Counted from the stretch's first letter, positions 17,482-28,094 are shown. The stretch is DNA of 64,000 nucleotides from Bdellovibrionales bacterium (GCA_947380295.1 CANCQK010000015.1:1-64000); one strand, 5' to 3'. Made by a program: numbers and translations. The notes: generated by a model from the letters alone, not told the origin.

Positions 17482-18747
17482 ATGTTAGAAAATACAGAAT
17501 CGCTATTACCGGGGCTATCTCACGATGGGCAATCCCGAGTTATTTGCGTGGGTTTAGAAGAAGATTCCTTGAATGAGCTCGACCGATTGCTCACCACCCT
17601 GGGGGTGGAGCCGGTGGGAAGGATTCTCATTGCTTCGAAGCGGATTAATCCCGCCACGTATATTGGCAAGGGAAAGATTGAAGAAATTCAAAAGCTGATC
17701 GAAGAGCTTTCTGCCAAGGCAGTGATTTTCGATGTCGAGCTGTCGCCCAATCAGCTCAGAAATATCGAGAAAGAACTGAAGCTGGCCATCCTCGATCGGC
17801 CAGGAGTGATTATTGAGATTTTCTCTCAGCACGCCCGAACTCGTGAGTCAAAAACCCAGGTGGCCTTGGCTCGTTTGCAATATCTGCTGCCTCGCTTAAG
17901 TCATTTCTGGACTCACTTTGAGCGGCAGCGGGGCGGATCGACTGGAAGTCGCGGGATGGGTGAAAAGCAAGTCGAGGTCGATCGACGACTCGTTAAAAAC
18001 CGAATCTCAACTTTGCGCGAACGCCTTCGTTCGATCGAAAAAGAGCGGAATGTTCAGCGAGCGGGGCGCAAGGATGTTTTGAAAGTTGCCCTAGTGGGCT
18101 ATACCAACGCAGGTAAGTCGACTCTCCTCAATGCCCTGACGCAGAGTCATGTTCGTGCCGAGGATAAGCTTTTTGCAACCTTGGACGCCAGTGTTCGGGC
18201 CCTGAATCCCGATAGCAATCCGCCTTTGGTGGCAATTGATACCGTCGGATTTATTAATCGACTTCCTCCGTCGCTCGTTGCTTCGTTTCGCTCGACCTTA
18301 GAAGAAGTGAAGGACGCGGATCTCCTACTACACGTAGTGGATGCTAGCCACTCGCAGGCACGAGAGCAGTGGGAAGTGACTGAAAAAGTTCTGGAGGAGC
18401 TTGAGGTTCACGACAAACCTCGAATCACCGTGCTCAATAAAATGGATCAAGTATCGAGCGCTGGAGTTAGAAATCAGCTCCGTCTGATTGCTCCTGGGTC
18501 TGTCGCGGTTTCAGCTTTTCGGGACGAAGACGTCAAACGGCTTCGCGAAGTGATTATGACTCACTTTGAACAGAAAATGGAAACTTGGGAGATTCTAGTA
18601 CCCTATTCTAAAAGTAAACTTGAAAACCACCTCTATTCTCACGGTCGGATTGAGGTAAAGCGCCATATGGAAAAGGGCACTTTTTACCGCATAAAAATCG
18701 ATGGTGGCTGGGCAAGAAAACTCCAATTGGAGAAATTCAAGCTATGA
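17482..18747 (+). CDS. hflX: Ribosome-associated GTPase HflX
   Basis: A ~421-residue HflX of standard architecture: an N-terminal nucleotide-binding glycine-rich domain (KRINPATYIGKGKIEEI, LSPNQLRNIE), a coiled linker with GGSTGSRGMGEKQVEVDRR, and an Era/Obg-type G domain with GYTNAGKSTLLN, DTVGFI, NKMD and VSAF. HflX splits stalled 70S ribosomes after stress. A GTG at 17473 is in frame, but the ATG at 17482 is better placed after GGAG. The stop overlaps the next gene as ATGA (18744-18747), implying coupled translation with the protease-like PDZ protein. Confidence 0.94.
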   Translation: MLENTESLLPGLSHDGQSRVICVGLEEDSLNELDRLLTTLGVEPVGRILIASKRINPATYIGKGKIEEIQKLIEELSAKAVIFDVELSPNQLRNIEKELKLAILDRPGVIIEIFSQHARTRESKTQVALARLQYLLPRLSHFWTHFERQRGGSTGSRGMGEKQVEVDRRLVKNRISTLRERLRSIEKERNVQRAGRKDVLKVALVGYTNAGKSTLLNALTQSHVRAEDKLFATLDASVRALNPDSNPPLVAIDTVGFINRLPPSLVASFRSTLEEVKDADLLLHVVDASHSQAREQWEVTEKVLEELEVHDKPRITVLNKMDQVSSAGVRNQLRLIAPGSVAVSAFRDEDVKRLREVIMTHFEQKMETWEILVPYSKSKLENHLYSHGRIEVKRHMEKGTFYRIKIDGGWARKLQLEKFKL

Positions 18748-20639
18748 TTCAGGGCAAGGGATGGGGGCAGGTTGTTCAGTGTTTTGCTTTAATTCTTGGA
18801 TTGGGCATGACTACCGCCTTAGCAAGCCCACCCAGGCTGAATATTGAAACCTCCTACCAGCTTAATTCCACAGCTCTCACGACTGAGCGAGTGTGGATGG
18901 TAGATCCTGGAGAAAAAAATCCCCATCTTCAACGGTGGGCGATCGGGCGACAGGCTCAACTTTTTGGTCTTCAAGCCGAGAAAAAAGATGAAAAGAAATT
19001 CGGCGTTTCTGCTCGACAAGTCAAGGCCTCTGCTATGGGTTCTATTCGAGGTCCCGGTCCTTGGTATCGGGCGTGGAACGAGTATGAGTGCTCGGGAAAG
19101 ATCGGTCCAGAGTTTGCGGATCTGCAAGGTACAGAGCGCGCTGCCGCTGCGTCCGGCGACCTATGGACGAAACTGCTGAAAGAAAAACTCCCGGAACTTG
19201 AGGTTTTTCTCTCTCGGGTGAGTGCAGCGTCTGAGGCTCAAGCGTTGGATCGCGGTGAGCAAGTTTTTAAAGCCTGGCTTTTAGTTGTAGAAGATCTTTG
19301 GCGCGAAAAATCCAAAGCTTTTGCTCGTAGCGAGGAGGTTCGCTACTATCGAGAAACCGCTCAGGTGACTGGCAATTGTCGGTCTGCTTCAGTCGATTCG
19401 GCTCCACGCATCCCACGCTCTGCGCTCATGGAACCGGTACAAGGCTCCGTGCCTAAGCAATCAAAACTCCTGGCGCGCGCACCGGCTCGACTTTGGAACG
19501 GACTGTTCTCCATTCGGGCGACGCTGACGTTTGCAGGGAAGCATCTCAACGGGCGATTTTTGGTGGATTCCAGCGCACCCACGAGTCAGATTTCACCAAC
19601 GTGGCTAGATGCGCAAGGTATTTATCCTGCTTGGATTTATGTCCCAAATGCCGCGGCAGAGGGTGTTCAGCGAAGCGGGGTATGGCAAGGTGAAAGATCC
19701 CTTGCTAGAAAAGTCCGAGCAGAACATGTTGAGGTGAGTGGATTGAGTCTCCCACTTCGGGAGTTTCTCCTCACTGAAACCGAGTTTTTTAACCCGCCTG
19801 AAAGCGTGGGTACCTGCTGTGATGGCGTTTTAGGATTAGACTTTCTTAGACTCTATCCGATGGAGTTTCTCAGCGCAGCCCCGGCTGAGGTACGAGTCTG
19901 GACCCGAGAGGGATACCGAGGTGTAGAGGATGCTCCATGGCTAGAACTCTCAGAGTTGCCGACGGGAGAAATCTCAAGCGAGTGCCAACTTGTCCCAGGT
20001 GAAACCGCTAAAAGCCCCCCTTCAGCGACTCAAATTCAGGGCGTAAGTTGGAACCTTGGCAGTGAAGAGGGACTTCAAGTTCACACCCCTTGGCGCAGTT
20101 TTTTTGATGCCGTATTGAAGCCGACCAAAAAAACGGGTGCGCCTCAACTGATTTGTGACAAACGCCAGATGGCAACTGATGTCACCCCTTCATTTCCGCA
20201 GCCCCCCACCGGTATGAGTGAACTGGGCCTGCTTGGGGAAAAAACCCCTGGGATGACAGTTGGAATGTCACTTTTGGGCCAAACTTCATTTACTCTCGAC
20301 CTTCCTCATGGCCGAATCTGGTTTGCCCCAGGATCTCTCCCCCTCAAGGAGAAATCTAAAAATACCTCTGGGTTAAGGTTGACCTATGAGTTGCAGGACA
20401 ACGATCGACTCCTTCGTGTGACTTCATTGGATCCCCGGTCGCCGGCTCACGCCCTGGGTCGTGACGGACTTAGGCCGGGAATGGTCGTCACTCAGGTCGA
20501 CTTCAAGCCAGTCGAGGAAATGGATCAGTGGGAAGTGAATCAGCGCCTCTCGGGCATCTATGGATCACGAGTGACGCTGCAATGGAAAACAAAAAAAGGC
20601 CTCAAAGTTGCGACTTTAGGGCTCGCGGCCGGAAAGTAG
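18744..20639 (+). CDS. Secreted aspartyl-protease-like PDZ protein, altered active site
   Basis: A 631-residue exported protein (signal peptide ends near TALAS). From about residue 270 it resembles a retropepsin/pepsin-like fold: GRFLVDSSAPTSQIS sits where families have (F/L)-V-D-T/S-G-A, and GVLGLDFLRLYPMEF matches the conserved G-x-LGxDFL strand. A second half-site-like segment (SFTLDLPHGRIWF) occurs near residue 520. A C-terminal PDZ domain runs from about residue 545 (SPAHALGRDGLRPGMVVTQV). The catalytic Gly is replaced by Ser (DSS rather than DTG/DSG), so peptidase activity is doubtful and a binding role is possible. It is coupled to hflX by an ATGA overlap. The N-terminal ~250 residues are of unknown function. 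Confidence 0.7.
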   Translation: MIQGKGWGQVVQCFALILGLGMTTALASPPRLNIETSYQLNSTALTTERVWMVDPGEKNPHLQRWAIGRQAQLFGLQAEKKDEKKFGVSARQVKASAMGSIRGPGPWYRAWNEYECSGKIGPEFADLQGTERAAAASGDLWTKLLKEKLPELEVFLSRVSAASEAQALDRGEQVFKAWLLVVEDLWREKSKAFARSEEVRYYRETAQVTGNCRSASVDSAPRIPRSALMEPVQGSVPKQSKLLARAPARLWNGLFSIRATLTFAGKHLNGRFLVDSSAPTSQISPTWLDAQGIYPAWIYVPNAAAEGVQRSGVWQGERSLARKVRAEHVEVSGLSLPLREFLLTETEFFNPPESVGTCCDGVLGLDFLRLYPMEFLSAAPAEVRVWTREGYRGVEDAPWLELSELPTGEISSECQLVPGETAKSPPSATQIQGVSWNLGSEEGLQVHTPWRSFFDAVLKPTKKTGAPQLICDKRQMATDVTPSFPQPPTGMSELGLLGEKTPGMTVGMSLLGQTSFTLDLPHGRIWFAPGSLPLKEKSKNTSGLRLTYELQDNDRLLRVTSLDPRSPAHALGRDGLRPGMVVTQVDFKPVEEMDQWEVNQRLSGIYGSRVTLQWKTKKGLKVATLGLAAGK

Positions 20640-20649
20640 GAAGTAGAGC

Positions 20650-20976
20650 TCATTCAATTTCGAGTTCTTCCATTTCTTCGTGCTCCATCATCGGGTACGA
20701 GCCCTTACCCATCATCCCTTTACATTGCTTCTTCATCTCTTCTCGACACTCACTGAGCGTCTTGGTCGAGCGGAGGCAGGCTGCCATTTTCTCGTGAGCA
20801 ACTGCCATTTTTTCACGCTGCTCAGGGGTGAGCTGATGCCTTTCCTCTCCTTTTGATTTGGATGGCTGAGTTGCCTGATTAGGTTGGATTTCTTGATTGG
20901 TTCTTTGGGCAAAAGCACTCGCTGAGCTGAGTCCTAATCCTAAGATCATTGCGGCCGTGAATTTAAAAAAATTCAT
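20650..20976 (-). CDS. Small secreted Met/Lys/Glu-rich protein, Spy-like motif
   Basis: A 108-residue exported protein with a clear signal peptide ending SASAFA-Q. An AAGGAG lies 8 bases before the ATG at 20976. The mature chain is Gln/Lys-rich, then has LTPEQREKM, an LTxxQ-like motif reminiscent of Spy/CpxP-type periplasmic chaperones. It then has two Cys (AACLR, SECRE), a third Cys and a Met/His/Glu-rich tail that could bind metal. The gene converges with the protease-like gene, with 10 bp between stops. Family assignment is tentative. Confidence 0.65.
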   Translation of the reverse strand: MNFFKFTAAMILGLGLSSASAFAQRTNQEIQPNQATQPSKSKGEERHQLTPEQREKMAVAHEKMAACLRSTKTLSECREEMKKQCKGMMGKGSYPMMEHEEMEELEIE

Positions 20977-21135
20977 TTCGTACTCCTTGATTGAGGTATT
21001 TAAATCAAAATACAGCAGGAACTGTGCCAATTTAATGTTTTAGTTCAGTTCGCTTCAGTTTACAGGTTGGCCTCTAAGTAGACCTTCAGCAGGACTTGTT
21101 GATCTTATTAGAGAGGTGAGTGTAGACTAGTCACT

Positions 21136-21657
21136 ATGTTGACCAAAGCACACTTAGAAGAGATCAAGAATAGAATCGAACACGGTCGAGATGCTTCCCC
21201 CGAGGTTTTATTGGAGGATCGCGTTGTCTTATTGGCTGAGGTGGAGCGCCTCCTTAAGTTTGTAGAAACTTTCTCAACGAGGGTAAACGCTCAGTTAGAT
21301 ATTCTTGAAAATGATATGGTCCTTTTGGATCAGGATAATCAACGACTGCGGAAAAATAGCCGGAGTTCAGATTTTGAGCGAGACGCCTGCATTGGGCTCA
21401 TCGCTAAGATGGCTGTCGCTTTGAAAATCCCTGTAGGTACAAAGAGTTCCGCAGGCGTTGAGCTCGATGAAAATGGGAAAGAGAAACAGCAAATTCAAAA
21501 TCGGGTGATTTTGGATCTTCCCAGCGGCCAAGTGGTTTGGGAGTATCTTGAAAGCGAAGCTCATCTTTTTGAAACTTTGCCTGCCTATACCCGGGCCGTA
21601 GAAACTCAAAGCATCCAAGAAAACTATTTAAAAATCATGAATCCCAATTTGGATTGA
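21136..21657 (+). CDS. Conserved-looking hypothetical protein, N-terminal coiled coil
   Basis: A 173-residue soluble protein. Residues 1-75 are helical and probably coiled-coil (LLAEVERLLKFVETFSTRV, DNQRLRK). The C-terminal half has a compact pattern, VILDLPSGQVVWEYLESEAHLFETLPAY, that recalls small phage or plasmid proteins of unknown function, where a Trp precedes an acidic helix and a Leu-Pro-x-Tyr. No catalytic motif is evident. It stands alone between two convergent or opposite genes and lacks a visible terminator. Confidence 0.6.
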   Translation: MLTKAHLEEIKNRIEHGRDASPEVLLEDRVVLLAEVERLLKFVETFSTRVNAQLDILENDMVLLDQDNQRLRKNSRSSDFERDACIGLIAKMAVALKIPVGTKSSAGVELDENGKEKQQIQNRVILDLPSGQVVWEYLESEAHLFETLPAYTRAVETQSIQENYLKIMNPNLD

Positions 21658-21682
21658 GAGAGTGGTTTTTAAGTCGGGATTT

Positions 21683-22630
21683 CTAAGTCAGGACTCGCTC
21701 TAGACCCCATTGTTCGTCTGCCTTACGTGCGATGGCAATCAAGCGATGGGAGTTGTAGATGGCAACGCAATCGTCGCTTTGCTCAGAAGACCGCTCGGTA
21801 GGATTGGTGGTCCGCTTGAGGATAGTGAAAAGCACTGCTTGCTTACCTTGGAGTAACGATTGATGCTCAGCTGCAGAAGCCTCTGCGCTAGGGTAGCCCT
21901 TGAGAAGTTCGTCAAAAGGAACCCAGCAAGGGAGTTGATCCCACTTTTGGCCGGATTGATCGGCTTTGATGATCTCTTCTAGGCTCCACGAATGGGTGTT
22001 ACGAAAAACGCCGGATTGGGTGCGATTCAAAGTTTCAAGCAGCGCAACTGAGCCTGCAAGGCGACCCAGGTCTTGCGACAGGGTGCGGACGTAGGTGCCT
22101 GAACTGCATTTGAGTTGAAATTGTGCCTTTGGGGCCTGATATTCATTGATCTTAAAATCGTAAAGGTGACAGAGCTTCGGCTCCCGCTCGATTTCAATCC
22201 CCTCACGGGCGAGCTCATAGAGTGGCTTGCCATTCACTTTTTTGGCCGAATGCATCGGGGGCGTTTGCAAGTACGGCTGCAGAGTGAACTTGGTCGCCAG
22301 AGTTTGAATTTCTTCAAGGCTCCTCGGGATAACCTCTGAAGTCTCAGTGATCGGAGAAGTAGGATCACCAGGCACGGTGGTCTCACCAAACTTAATGAGC
22401 CCTTCATAGCCCTTGGTCGCACCTAAAAAATATCTGGCGAGCTTCACCCCGCGACCCACCAAAACGATCAGCAGTCCTGTCGCAAAGGGGTCCAGAGTAC
22501 CGCCATGGCCAAGCTTCGGAAGATCCCTTGATTTGATCCCGTGAGCATCGCGAAGATGCCTTTTGAGCGCGTCAATCACTCCAAAAGAGGTGATTCCTGC
22601 TTCTTTTCGGATGAGAAGAGCACCGTTCAT
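21683..22630 (-). CDS. truB: tRNA pseudouridine-55 synthase TruB
   Basis: A 315-residue TruB. The catalytic Asp lies in GHGGTLDPFATGLLIVLVG, and the KS-x-GT segment appears as CSSGTYVRTLSQDLGR. It isomerises U55 in the T-arm of tRNAs. Last gene of the minus-strand rimP-nusA-infB-rbfA-truB operon; its ATG overlaps the rbfA stop by four bases (22627-22630). The C-terminal ~70 residues form the usual PUA-like accessory region. Confidence 0.95.
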   Translation of the reverse strand: MNGALLIRKEAGITSFGVIDALKRHLRDAHGIKSRDLPKLGHGGTLDPFATGLLIVLVGRGVKLARYFLGATKGYEGLIKFGETTVPGDPTSPITETSEVIPRSLEEIQTLATKFTLQPYLQTPPMHSAKKVNGKPLYELAREGIEIEREPKLCHLYDFKINEYQAPKAQFQLKCSSGTYVRTLSQDLGRLAGSVALLETLNRTQSGVFRNTHSWSLEEIIKADQSGQKWDQLPCWVPFDELLKGYPSAEASAAEHQSLLQGKQAVLFTILKRTTNPTERSSEQSDDCVAIYNSHRLIAIARKADEQWGLERVLT

Positions 22631-23022
22631 TCTGAGTCAGAGACCTTCTTGAGGAGTTCCTGCACTCGGATGGCGTTTTCAAAACCATGATCTTCTCTGA
22701 ATACTAAAGATGGAATATGACGAACTGTGAGGATCTTGGCTAAGTGACGTCGCAAGAAACCAGACGCAGAGGTGAGTCCATCCAGGCAATCCTTCATACG
22801 GAGCTTAGCCCCTTGTTCAGAAAGGGGAGGCGCTCCATCGTGCCCGCCATGGGCACCGCCCAGAATGGCAACAAAAATAGTCGCCTGGCTGCCGTCTTCA
22901 GTCACTTCCACAGCTGTGAAAGTGACTGGGGGGATTCGAGGGTCTTTCACTTCTCGGGATACGATTGTTGAAAGCTCCTCTTGAATTACGGCCTGAAGCC
23001 GCATTCTCCGTGTTTCCTGCAT
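22627..23022 (-). CDS. rbfA: Ribosome-binding factor A
   Basis: A 131-residue RbfA, a KH-like fold that binds the 30S subunit during 16S rRNA maturation. Typical features are RRMRLQAVIQEELSTIVSREVKDPRI near the start and the RHIPSLVFREDHGFENAIRVQELL segment at the end. A small Gly/His insertion (GGAHGGHDG) sits mid-protein, where homologues have a short loop. Placed between infB and truB in the conserved operon. Confidence 0.93.
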   Translation of the reverse strand: MQETRRMRLQAVIQEELSTIVSREVKDPRIPPVTFTAVEVTEDGSQATIFVAILGGAHGGHDGAPPLSEQGAKLRMKDCLDGLTSASGFLRRHLAKILTVRHIPSLVFREDHGFENAIRVQELLKKVSDSE

Positions 23023-23065
23023 GATACTACCTCTGCAATTTCTTTAATCCGAGACCAGGACCTAA

Positions 23066-25906
23066 TTAGGAGTTTAATTCAGGGGTCACCAATTCAATTT
23101 GGTAAGCCTCGATCAAGTCTCCTGGTTTTAGATCGTTATAATTTTCAATGCCGATCCCGCACTCAAATCCAGTGGCCACTTCCTTAGCGTCATCCTTAAA
23201 TCGTCTGAGGGATGACATCTTGCCGTCGAACAGAACTCGGCTGTCTCGGAGCAATCGAACGTTGGCGCCTCGCAAGATTTTTCCGTCGATGACAGAACAA
23301 CCAGCGATAGTGCCCACCTTTGGTACGGAGAAGGTCTGACGAACTTCTGCGCGACCGAGGAATTTCTCGACCTTTTTCTTGTCGAGCAATCCGGTCATGG
23401 CTTTTTTCACGTCATCAATCAGTTCATAAATGATGCTGTAGCTCTTGACTTCAACATGCTCGCCTTCGGCTAGTTGTCGAGCCTTGGTTTCAGGGCGAAC
23501 GTTAAAGCCGATGATGATCGCATTCGAAGCACTGGCTAGGAGGACGTCACTTTCTGTGATCCCGCCTGGCGCAGCCAAGATGATTTTCACTTTGACCTTG
23601 TCAGTGCTGAGCTTCAGCAGGCTATCTCTGATTGCTTCAACGGAGCCGTAGGCATCAGCCTTGAGGACCACGTTGAGTTCCTTCATCTCGCCAGCTTGAA
23701 TCTTAGAGAACAGATCCTCAAGGCTAACTTTACCTTGGGTTCCTGATACCTTACTTCGAGTCTTGTCCGCGCGATTAGATGCAATGACACGAGCGTCCGC
23801 TTCAGTCTCAGTTGAATTAAAGGCTTCACCTGCATTTGGAACACCTTCAAAGCCAAGGACCTCTACTGCGATCGCTGGACCAGCTGATTTTACAATTCTT
23901 CCCTTATCGTCGGTCAGGGCCTTCACTTTTCCTGCGAATGGACCTGCTACGATTGCATCACCAACGCGGAGAGTTCCTCGATTGATCAATACACTTACAA
24001 CCGGACCTCGACCCTTTTCGAGACGAGCTTCCAAAACTGTTCCGCTTGCGCGGGTGTCTGGATTTGCTTTGAGATCTAGCATTTCTGCTTGGAGCAGAAC
24101 TGAATCGAGCAGTTTGTCTAAGTTAGTCTTCTTCAGGGCCGATACAGGAACGAAGATGGTGTCTCCGCCCCAGTCTTCAGAGAGAAGGTTCAGATCAGAG
24201 AGGGATTGCTTGATCTTTTCAGGGTTTGCGCCTGGCTTATCAATCTTGTTGATCGCTACAATGATTGGGACCTTAGCGGCCTGAGCATGACTCACAGCTT
24301 CGCGGGTTTGTGGCATCACGCCGTCGTCCGCAGAAACCACCAGAATGACGATATCCGTGACGTTTGCTCCGCGTGCACGCATGACGGTGAACGCTTCGTG
24401 GCCAGGGGTATCGATAAAGGTGATGAGCTTACCATTTTTTTGAACGGTGTACGCTCCGATGTGCTGGGTGATCCCGCCTGCTTCGCCGCCGGCAACATTC
24501 GCTTCACGGATCGAGTCGAGCAAGGTGGTTTTACCGTGATCGACGTGTCCCATGATGGTGACGATTGGAGGTCGTGGCTTAAGCTGGTTATCTTCGTCCT
24601 GAGCCGTTTGGAACAGGTCATTTTCCTGGAACGCAACATTTCGGACTTCGTACTGATACTCTTGAGCGATCAGAGTCGTAGTGTCGTAATCCAGCGATTG
24701 GTTCATCGTTGCCATCTGGCCCATTGCCATCAGCTTTCGAATCACATCGATAGCCTTGACGCTGAGTTGGTTAGCCAACTCTTGGACAGTGATCGTATCA
24801 GTCATCTCAATAACGCGCTTTTGAGCCTTGGCCACGGTTTTTTGAGTCTGTCTAATTTCTTTTCCTAATGGAAGTCTCTTCTTCTTAGGTAAGAAGACGA
24901 GTTCCTTCTTACGATAGTCGGCAAACCGAACATCTTCTGGACGAATTTCAGGTTCGCGGCCAGGCGTACGTTTCTTGGCTGCTTCTTCCTCGACCATTTG
25001 ATCGAGGTTTTCCTTCGTCATCTTGATAATTCTGAAGCCGTCCTTGTCTTGATTCGTAGTCGTACCTTTGACAGCAGGCTTGATTGGAGAAACAGCAGCA
25101 GGAGTTGGCTTGATGATTGGACGAGGAGGAGGAGCCGTTGCCTCGACAATTTTCAAAATACTTCGTCGCGGCGCAACCGGACGAGGAGTAAGAACGATCG
25201 GAGCTCGTGGAGGCTTCACCTTTGCGGGCGTCGCTTCTGGAGCACTCGATGGAGTAGTTGCTTGGACGATCGGAGCAGCCTCGACTGGTGCAGGTGCTTC
25301 GGTATCTAATGCGACCGGAGCACTCAATGCTGCAGCTACTTCGACTTCAGGACTGGCCTGAGTCTCCACTTCAGAAGTCTCAGGGGTGAGAGTCTCTTCC
25401 ATGGCTGATTCGTTTGCTTCTGAAAGTTGAGCAGCGGTCTCGACTTCATCAGCCTGGCTCTCGGTAGAAGCTGCGAGTGCTGCTTCTGCTTCGGCTGCCT
25501 GATGCTCAGATGCAGCATGCTCATAGTGAGTTTCATGCGTTGCTTCTGCCGACTGAGTTTGCCGAAGTACAGGTGCTTCCATTGTTCCGTCCGCTTTAAC
25601 GCGTCGGCGAATAATGGGAGAAGCTGCTTTCTTTTCAGCGCTCGAAGCTTCTGCTGCGGGAGTTAAACTAGCAGGACTTTCGCCAGTTTTCTTTCGAACC
25701 TTGACGGATGCTTTTTTTGCAGCCTTATCCGAGTCCGATCCCTTTCGAAGAGAGGTTCGAGCAATTTGAACTTCCTCGCTCCTCAGCTCGCTCATATGAT
25801 TTTTGACTTTGATGTTCAAGCTCTTGAGCTTGTCTAGCAAGGAAATGGAATCAATACCCAATTCCTTTGCAAGTTCATAAACTTTTACCATCTCATGCTC
25901 AGACAT
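23066..25906 (-). CDS. infB: Translation initiation factor IF-2
   Basis: A 946-residue IF-2. An N-terminal IF2_N helix bundle ([22 protein letters not shown]) is followed by a ~330-residue Ala/Glu/Pro-rich disordered linker and a second IF2_N segment ([24 protein letters not shown]). Then comes the G domain ([29 protein letters not shown]) and domains II-IV with the fMet-tRNA-binding end. It delivers initiator tRNA to the 30S subunit. The frame opens at 25975 but [10 protein letters not shown] at 25906, with GGGAG 8 bases upstream, is the correct start by family alignment. Confidence 0.97.
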   Translation of the reverse strand: MSEHEMVKVYELAKELGIDSISLLDKLKSLNIKVKNHMSELRSEEVQIARTSLRKGSDSDKAAKKASVKVRKKTGESPASLTPAAEASSAEKKAASPIIRRRVKADGTMEAPVLRQTQSAEATHETHYEHAASEHQAAEAEAALAASTESQADEVETAAQLSEANESAMEETLTPETSEVETQASPEVEVAAALSAPVALDTEAPAPVEAAPIVQATTPSSAPEATPAKVKPPRAPIVLTPRPVAPRRSILKIVEATAPPPRPIIKPTPAAVSPIKPAVKGTTTNQDKDGFRIIKMTKENLDQMVEEEAAKKRTPGREPEIRPEDVRFADYRKKELVFLPKKKRLPLGKEIRQTQKTVAKAQKRVIEMTDTITVQELANQLSVKAIDVIRKLMAMGQMATMNQSLDYDTTTLIAQEYQYEVRNVAFQENDLFQTAQDEDNQLKPRPPIVTIMGHVDHGKTTLLDSIREANVAGGEAGGITQHIGAYTVQKNGKLITFIDTPGHEAFTVMRARGANVTDIVILVVSADDGVMPQTREAVSHAQAAKVPIIVAINKIDKPGANPEKIKQSLSDLNLLSEDWGGDTIFVPVSALKKTNLDKLLDSVLLQAEMLDLKANPDTRASGTVLEARLEKGRGPVVSVLINRGTLRVGDAIVAGPFAGKVKALTDDKGRIVKSAGPAIAVEVLGFEGVPNAGEAFNSTETEADARVIASNRADKTRSKVSGTQGKVSLEDLFSKIQAGEMKELNVVLKADAYGSVEAIRDSLLKLSTDKVKVKIILAAPGGITESDVLLASASNAIIIGFNVRPETKARQLAEGEHVEVKSYSIIYELIDDVKKAMTGLLDKKKVEKFLGRAEVRQTFSVPKVGTIAGCSVIDGKILRGANVRLLRDSRVLFDGKMSSLRRFKDDAKEVATGFECGIGIENYNDLKPGDLIEAYQIELVTPELNS

Positions 25907-25946
25907 TCGTTTGTCTCCCTCGATCCATCCTAATTGTGGCATACGA

Positions 25947-27371
25947 CTATTCCGTCTTTTCCTTTTTTTCGCCAACGCTTTGGGATGGTGTACCAGCCTG
26001 TCGCATCATCTCACGTAGACGTTCTTCTGCAAGAGCCTTAGCATCTTTTACAGGAACTGGCTGCGCAGTGAAAGAGCCTTTTCCATCATCATGTGGGGCG
26101 CCGACGGTCAGCATGTCGCCTGCCTTTTCAATGACTGCTGCAGCTCGTTGTTTCAAGGTTGTTGCGGTATCAAGAGACTCGTAGCCAGGAATTTTCTGGA
26201 GGCTCTCGAACGTAGCTTCAGCGACTTGTCTCACATTGATATAGCCGGCTTGATAGATCCCTTGAGCGATTGTCTCAGTAACGCCTTCAATATGTTGAAG
26301 GTTGAAGATCGCTTCAGAGGTGCGCTTCTGAAGTTTGGACTTCGAGATAATATCGAGTCTCCAGCCAGTCAATTGTGCGGCCAAGCGGACGTTTTGACCT
26401 TTTCTGCCAATGGCCAGAGAAAGTTGATCGTCTTCGACCATGATTTCCATGGTGCGATTGCGCTCATCCATACGAACAGACGAGATTTCTGCTGGAGCGA
26501 GAGCCGATCGAACGAACATCACTGGGTTGTCTGACCATGGAATGATGTCGATTTTTTCACCCTTGAGTTCCTGGATGACGTTTTGAACTCGAATCCCCTT
26601 CATTCCGACGCAGGCGCCAACTGGATCGACATCGCGATCCTTAGAAGTCACTGCAATCTTGGAGCGCGCTCCGGGTTCGCGAGCGCAGAGCTTAATTTCG
26701 ACAATTCCTTCACGAATCTCTGGAACTTCTACTTCGAAAAGCTTCATCAGATACTTCGGAGAAGTACGAGTGAGGTAGAGTTGAGGACCGCGAGCGGTTA
26801 GGGTCACGTCGGACAGGTAAGCCTGGACTCGATCGCCAGGTTTAAATTGTTCCGAGGGGATAATTTCAGTTCGAGGCAAAAGAGCGTCCGTCTTGCCTAA
26901 GTCAATGACAAGATTACCGCGTTCGATGCGTCGAGCGATTCCTGTGATGACCTCACCTTTTCGGTGAACGTATTCGTTGAAGATGATTTCGCGCTCGGCG
27001 TCGCGAACTTTTTGAAAAATGACTTGTTTTGCAGTCTGAGCGTCGATTCTTCCGAACCCAGCGCCTTCAACTTTGATCCCGAGTTCGTCGCCAACGACCG
27101 CTTCAGGATCAAGCTTACGAGCTTCAGTGAGTTCGATTTCTTCAGCTTCATCGAGCATTTCAGGCTCGCTTTCAACCACCTTTTTAAATTGGAAGAGATC
27201 GATTTCGCCTGAATCATTATTGTAGTGCGCTTCGAGAATGGCGGTTGGGCCGTATTTTTTTTGGGCTGCCATTAAAACAGCCTGCTCAAGGGCGCTGATA
27301 ATGATTTCTTTTTTGATACCGCGATCTTTACCTACGGTTTCAATCACTCTGCTCAATTCAGATGGTTTCAT
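25947..27371 (-). CDS. nusA: Transcription termination/antitermination factor NusA
   Basis: A 474-residue NusA: an N-terminal RNA-polymerase-binding domain ([19 protein letters not shown]), the S1 domain (about residues 125-195, [20 protein letters not shown]), two KH domains ([30 protein letters not shown], then [19 protein letters not shown]) and one helix-hairpin-helix-rich C-terminal region ([16 protein letters not shown]). NusA modulates pausing and hairpin-dependent termination. Its ATG overlaps the rimP stop (27368-27371). Because NusA strengthens intrinsic terminators, the terminator-like hairpin in this operon's own leader may be a feedback site. Confidence 0.97.
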   Translation of the reverse strand: MKPSELSRVIETVGKDRGIKKEIIISALEQAVLMAAQKKYGPTAILEAHYNNDSGEIDLFQFKKVVESEPEMLDEAEEIELTEARKLDPEAVVGDELGIKVEGAGFGRIDAQTAKQVIFQKVRDAEREIIFNEYVHRKGEVITGIARRIERGNLVIDLGKTDALLPRTEIIPSEQFKPGDRVQAYLSDVTLTARGPQLYLTRTSPKYLMKLFEVEVPEIREGIVEIKLCAREPGARSKIAVTSKDRDVDPVGACVGMKGIRVQNVIQELKGEKIDIIPWSDNPVMFVRSALAPAEISSVRMDERNRTMEIMVEDDQLSLAIGRKGQNVRLAAQLTGWRLDIISKSKLQKRTSEAIFNLQHIEGVTETIAQGIYQAGYINVRQVAEATFESLQKIPGYESLDTATTLKQRAAAVIEKAGDMLTVGAPHDDGKGSFTAQPVPVKDAKALAEERLREMMRQAGTPSQSVGEKKEKTE

Positions 27372-28030
27372 TGTATAGTCTCGCTTTCGTCGCTCCCATC
27401 GAAGTCAAAGTGAGGTTCGAGGTGAGCTTTGGATATGAGGGGAAGGGGGATAAAAACTTCAGAACCTTCCGCGCTGTTTGTCTTGGGGGTGACTTTCTGC
27501 TTCGATTTAGCTCGTTTCAGGCCCATTTCGCTGCCTTGATCCGAGACCTGGAGTACAATCTTTTCTCCTCGAAGACCCAGTAATTTCCCCAGAAAATTTT
27601 TCTGTTTTGGGTTTTTAGAATAGTAAGTAGCGTTTTCAATTTCTTCGGCCGTTAGAGATCGATAGATATTGACTCTAATTTCTCGATCCTTAAAGCGCTC
27701 AAAGTCTTGTAATGTTCTTAATGGGCGGTCGACTCCGGGAGACGAAACCTCCAATTCATAAGAACCGTGGAAAACTTTTTCAATTTCAGGGGATTGATCT
27801 AGGGACTCTTCCAGAGCCCGAGAGACTTTTACGCAATCCTCAATTCCAATTGTTTTATCGGAGGAGTACTCTAGAAAATCGATAAAAATCCGGAGTGTTT
27901 TTTGCCGGTGGGTTTGCGCTTCGATATGAACCACTTGATACCCGAGTGGGTGAATCCATTGCGACACCAGCTGAATTAGGGCTTCTTGGGGGTGTCGGGT
28001 TGATGATGGGTTTGAGGTCTCATGAGTCAT
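27368..28030 (-). CDS. rimP: Ribosome maturation factor RimP
   Basis: A ~220-residue RimP needed for 30S assembly. The N-domain has LGYQVVHIEAQ and the SPGVDRPL motif (SSPGVDRPLRTLQDFERF) that marks the family; the SH3-like C-domain follows. It is longer than typical (~150 residues) owing to a polar insertion and tail (RAKSKQKVTPKTNSAEG). An upstream in-frame ATG at 28066 lies at the end of a T-run and has no ribosome binding site. ATG 28030 follows AAGGAAG and is preferred. First gene of the nusA operon. Confidence 0.92.
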   Translation of the reverse strand: MTHETSNPSSTRHPQEALIQLVSQWIHPLGYQVVHIEAQTHRQKTLRIFIDFLEYSSDKTIGIEDCVKVSRALEESLDQSPEIEKVFHGSYELEVSSPGVDRPLRTLQDFERFKDREIRVNIYRSLTAEEIENATYYSKNPKQKNFLGKLLGLRGEKIVLQVSDQGSEMGLKRAKSKQKVTPKTNSAEGSEVFIPLPLISKAHLEPHFDFDGSDESETIQ

Positions 28031-28066
28031 TTTCTGGGCGGCTTCCTTCTTCGGCTCCCTTGACAT

Positions 28067-28094
28067 AAAAAAAAAGTGGGCATTGAGCCCACTT
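28067..28094 (-). terminator. Intrinsic terminator/attenuator in rimP-nusA leader
   Basis: On the minus strand an 8-bp stem (28094-28087 with 28081-28074, AAGUGGGC/GCCCACUU) with a 5-base loop is followed by a run of nine T (28075-28067), a full intrinsic terminator. It lies 15 bases after the predicted transcription start and ~40 bases before the rimP ATG. No other minus-strand gene lies upstream to be terminated, so a leader attenuator is the simplest reading. Confidence 0.8.

Noticed and set aside
24206..24868. 220-codon plus-strand frame inside infB
   Set aside because: It is the antisense shadow of the conserved IF-2 G domain; the sense strand carries all GTPase motifs.
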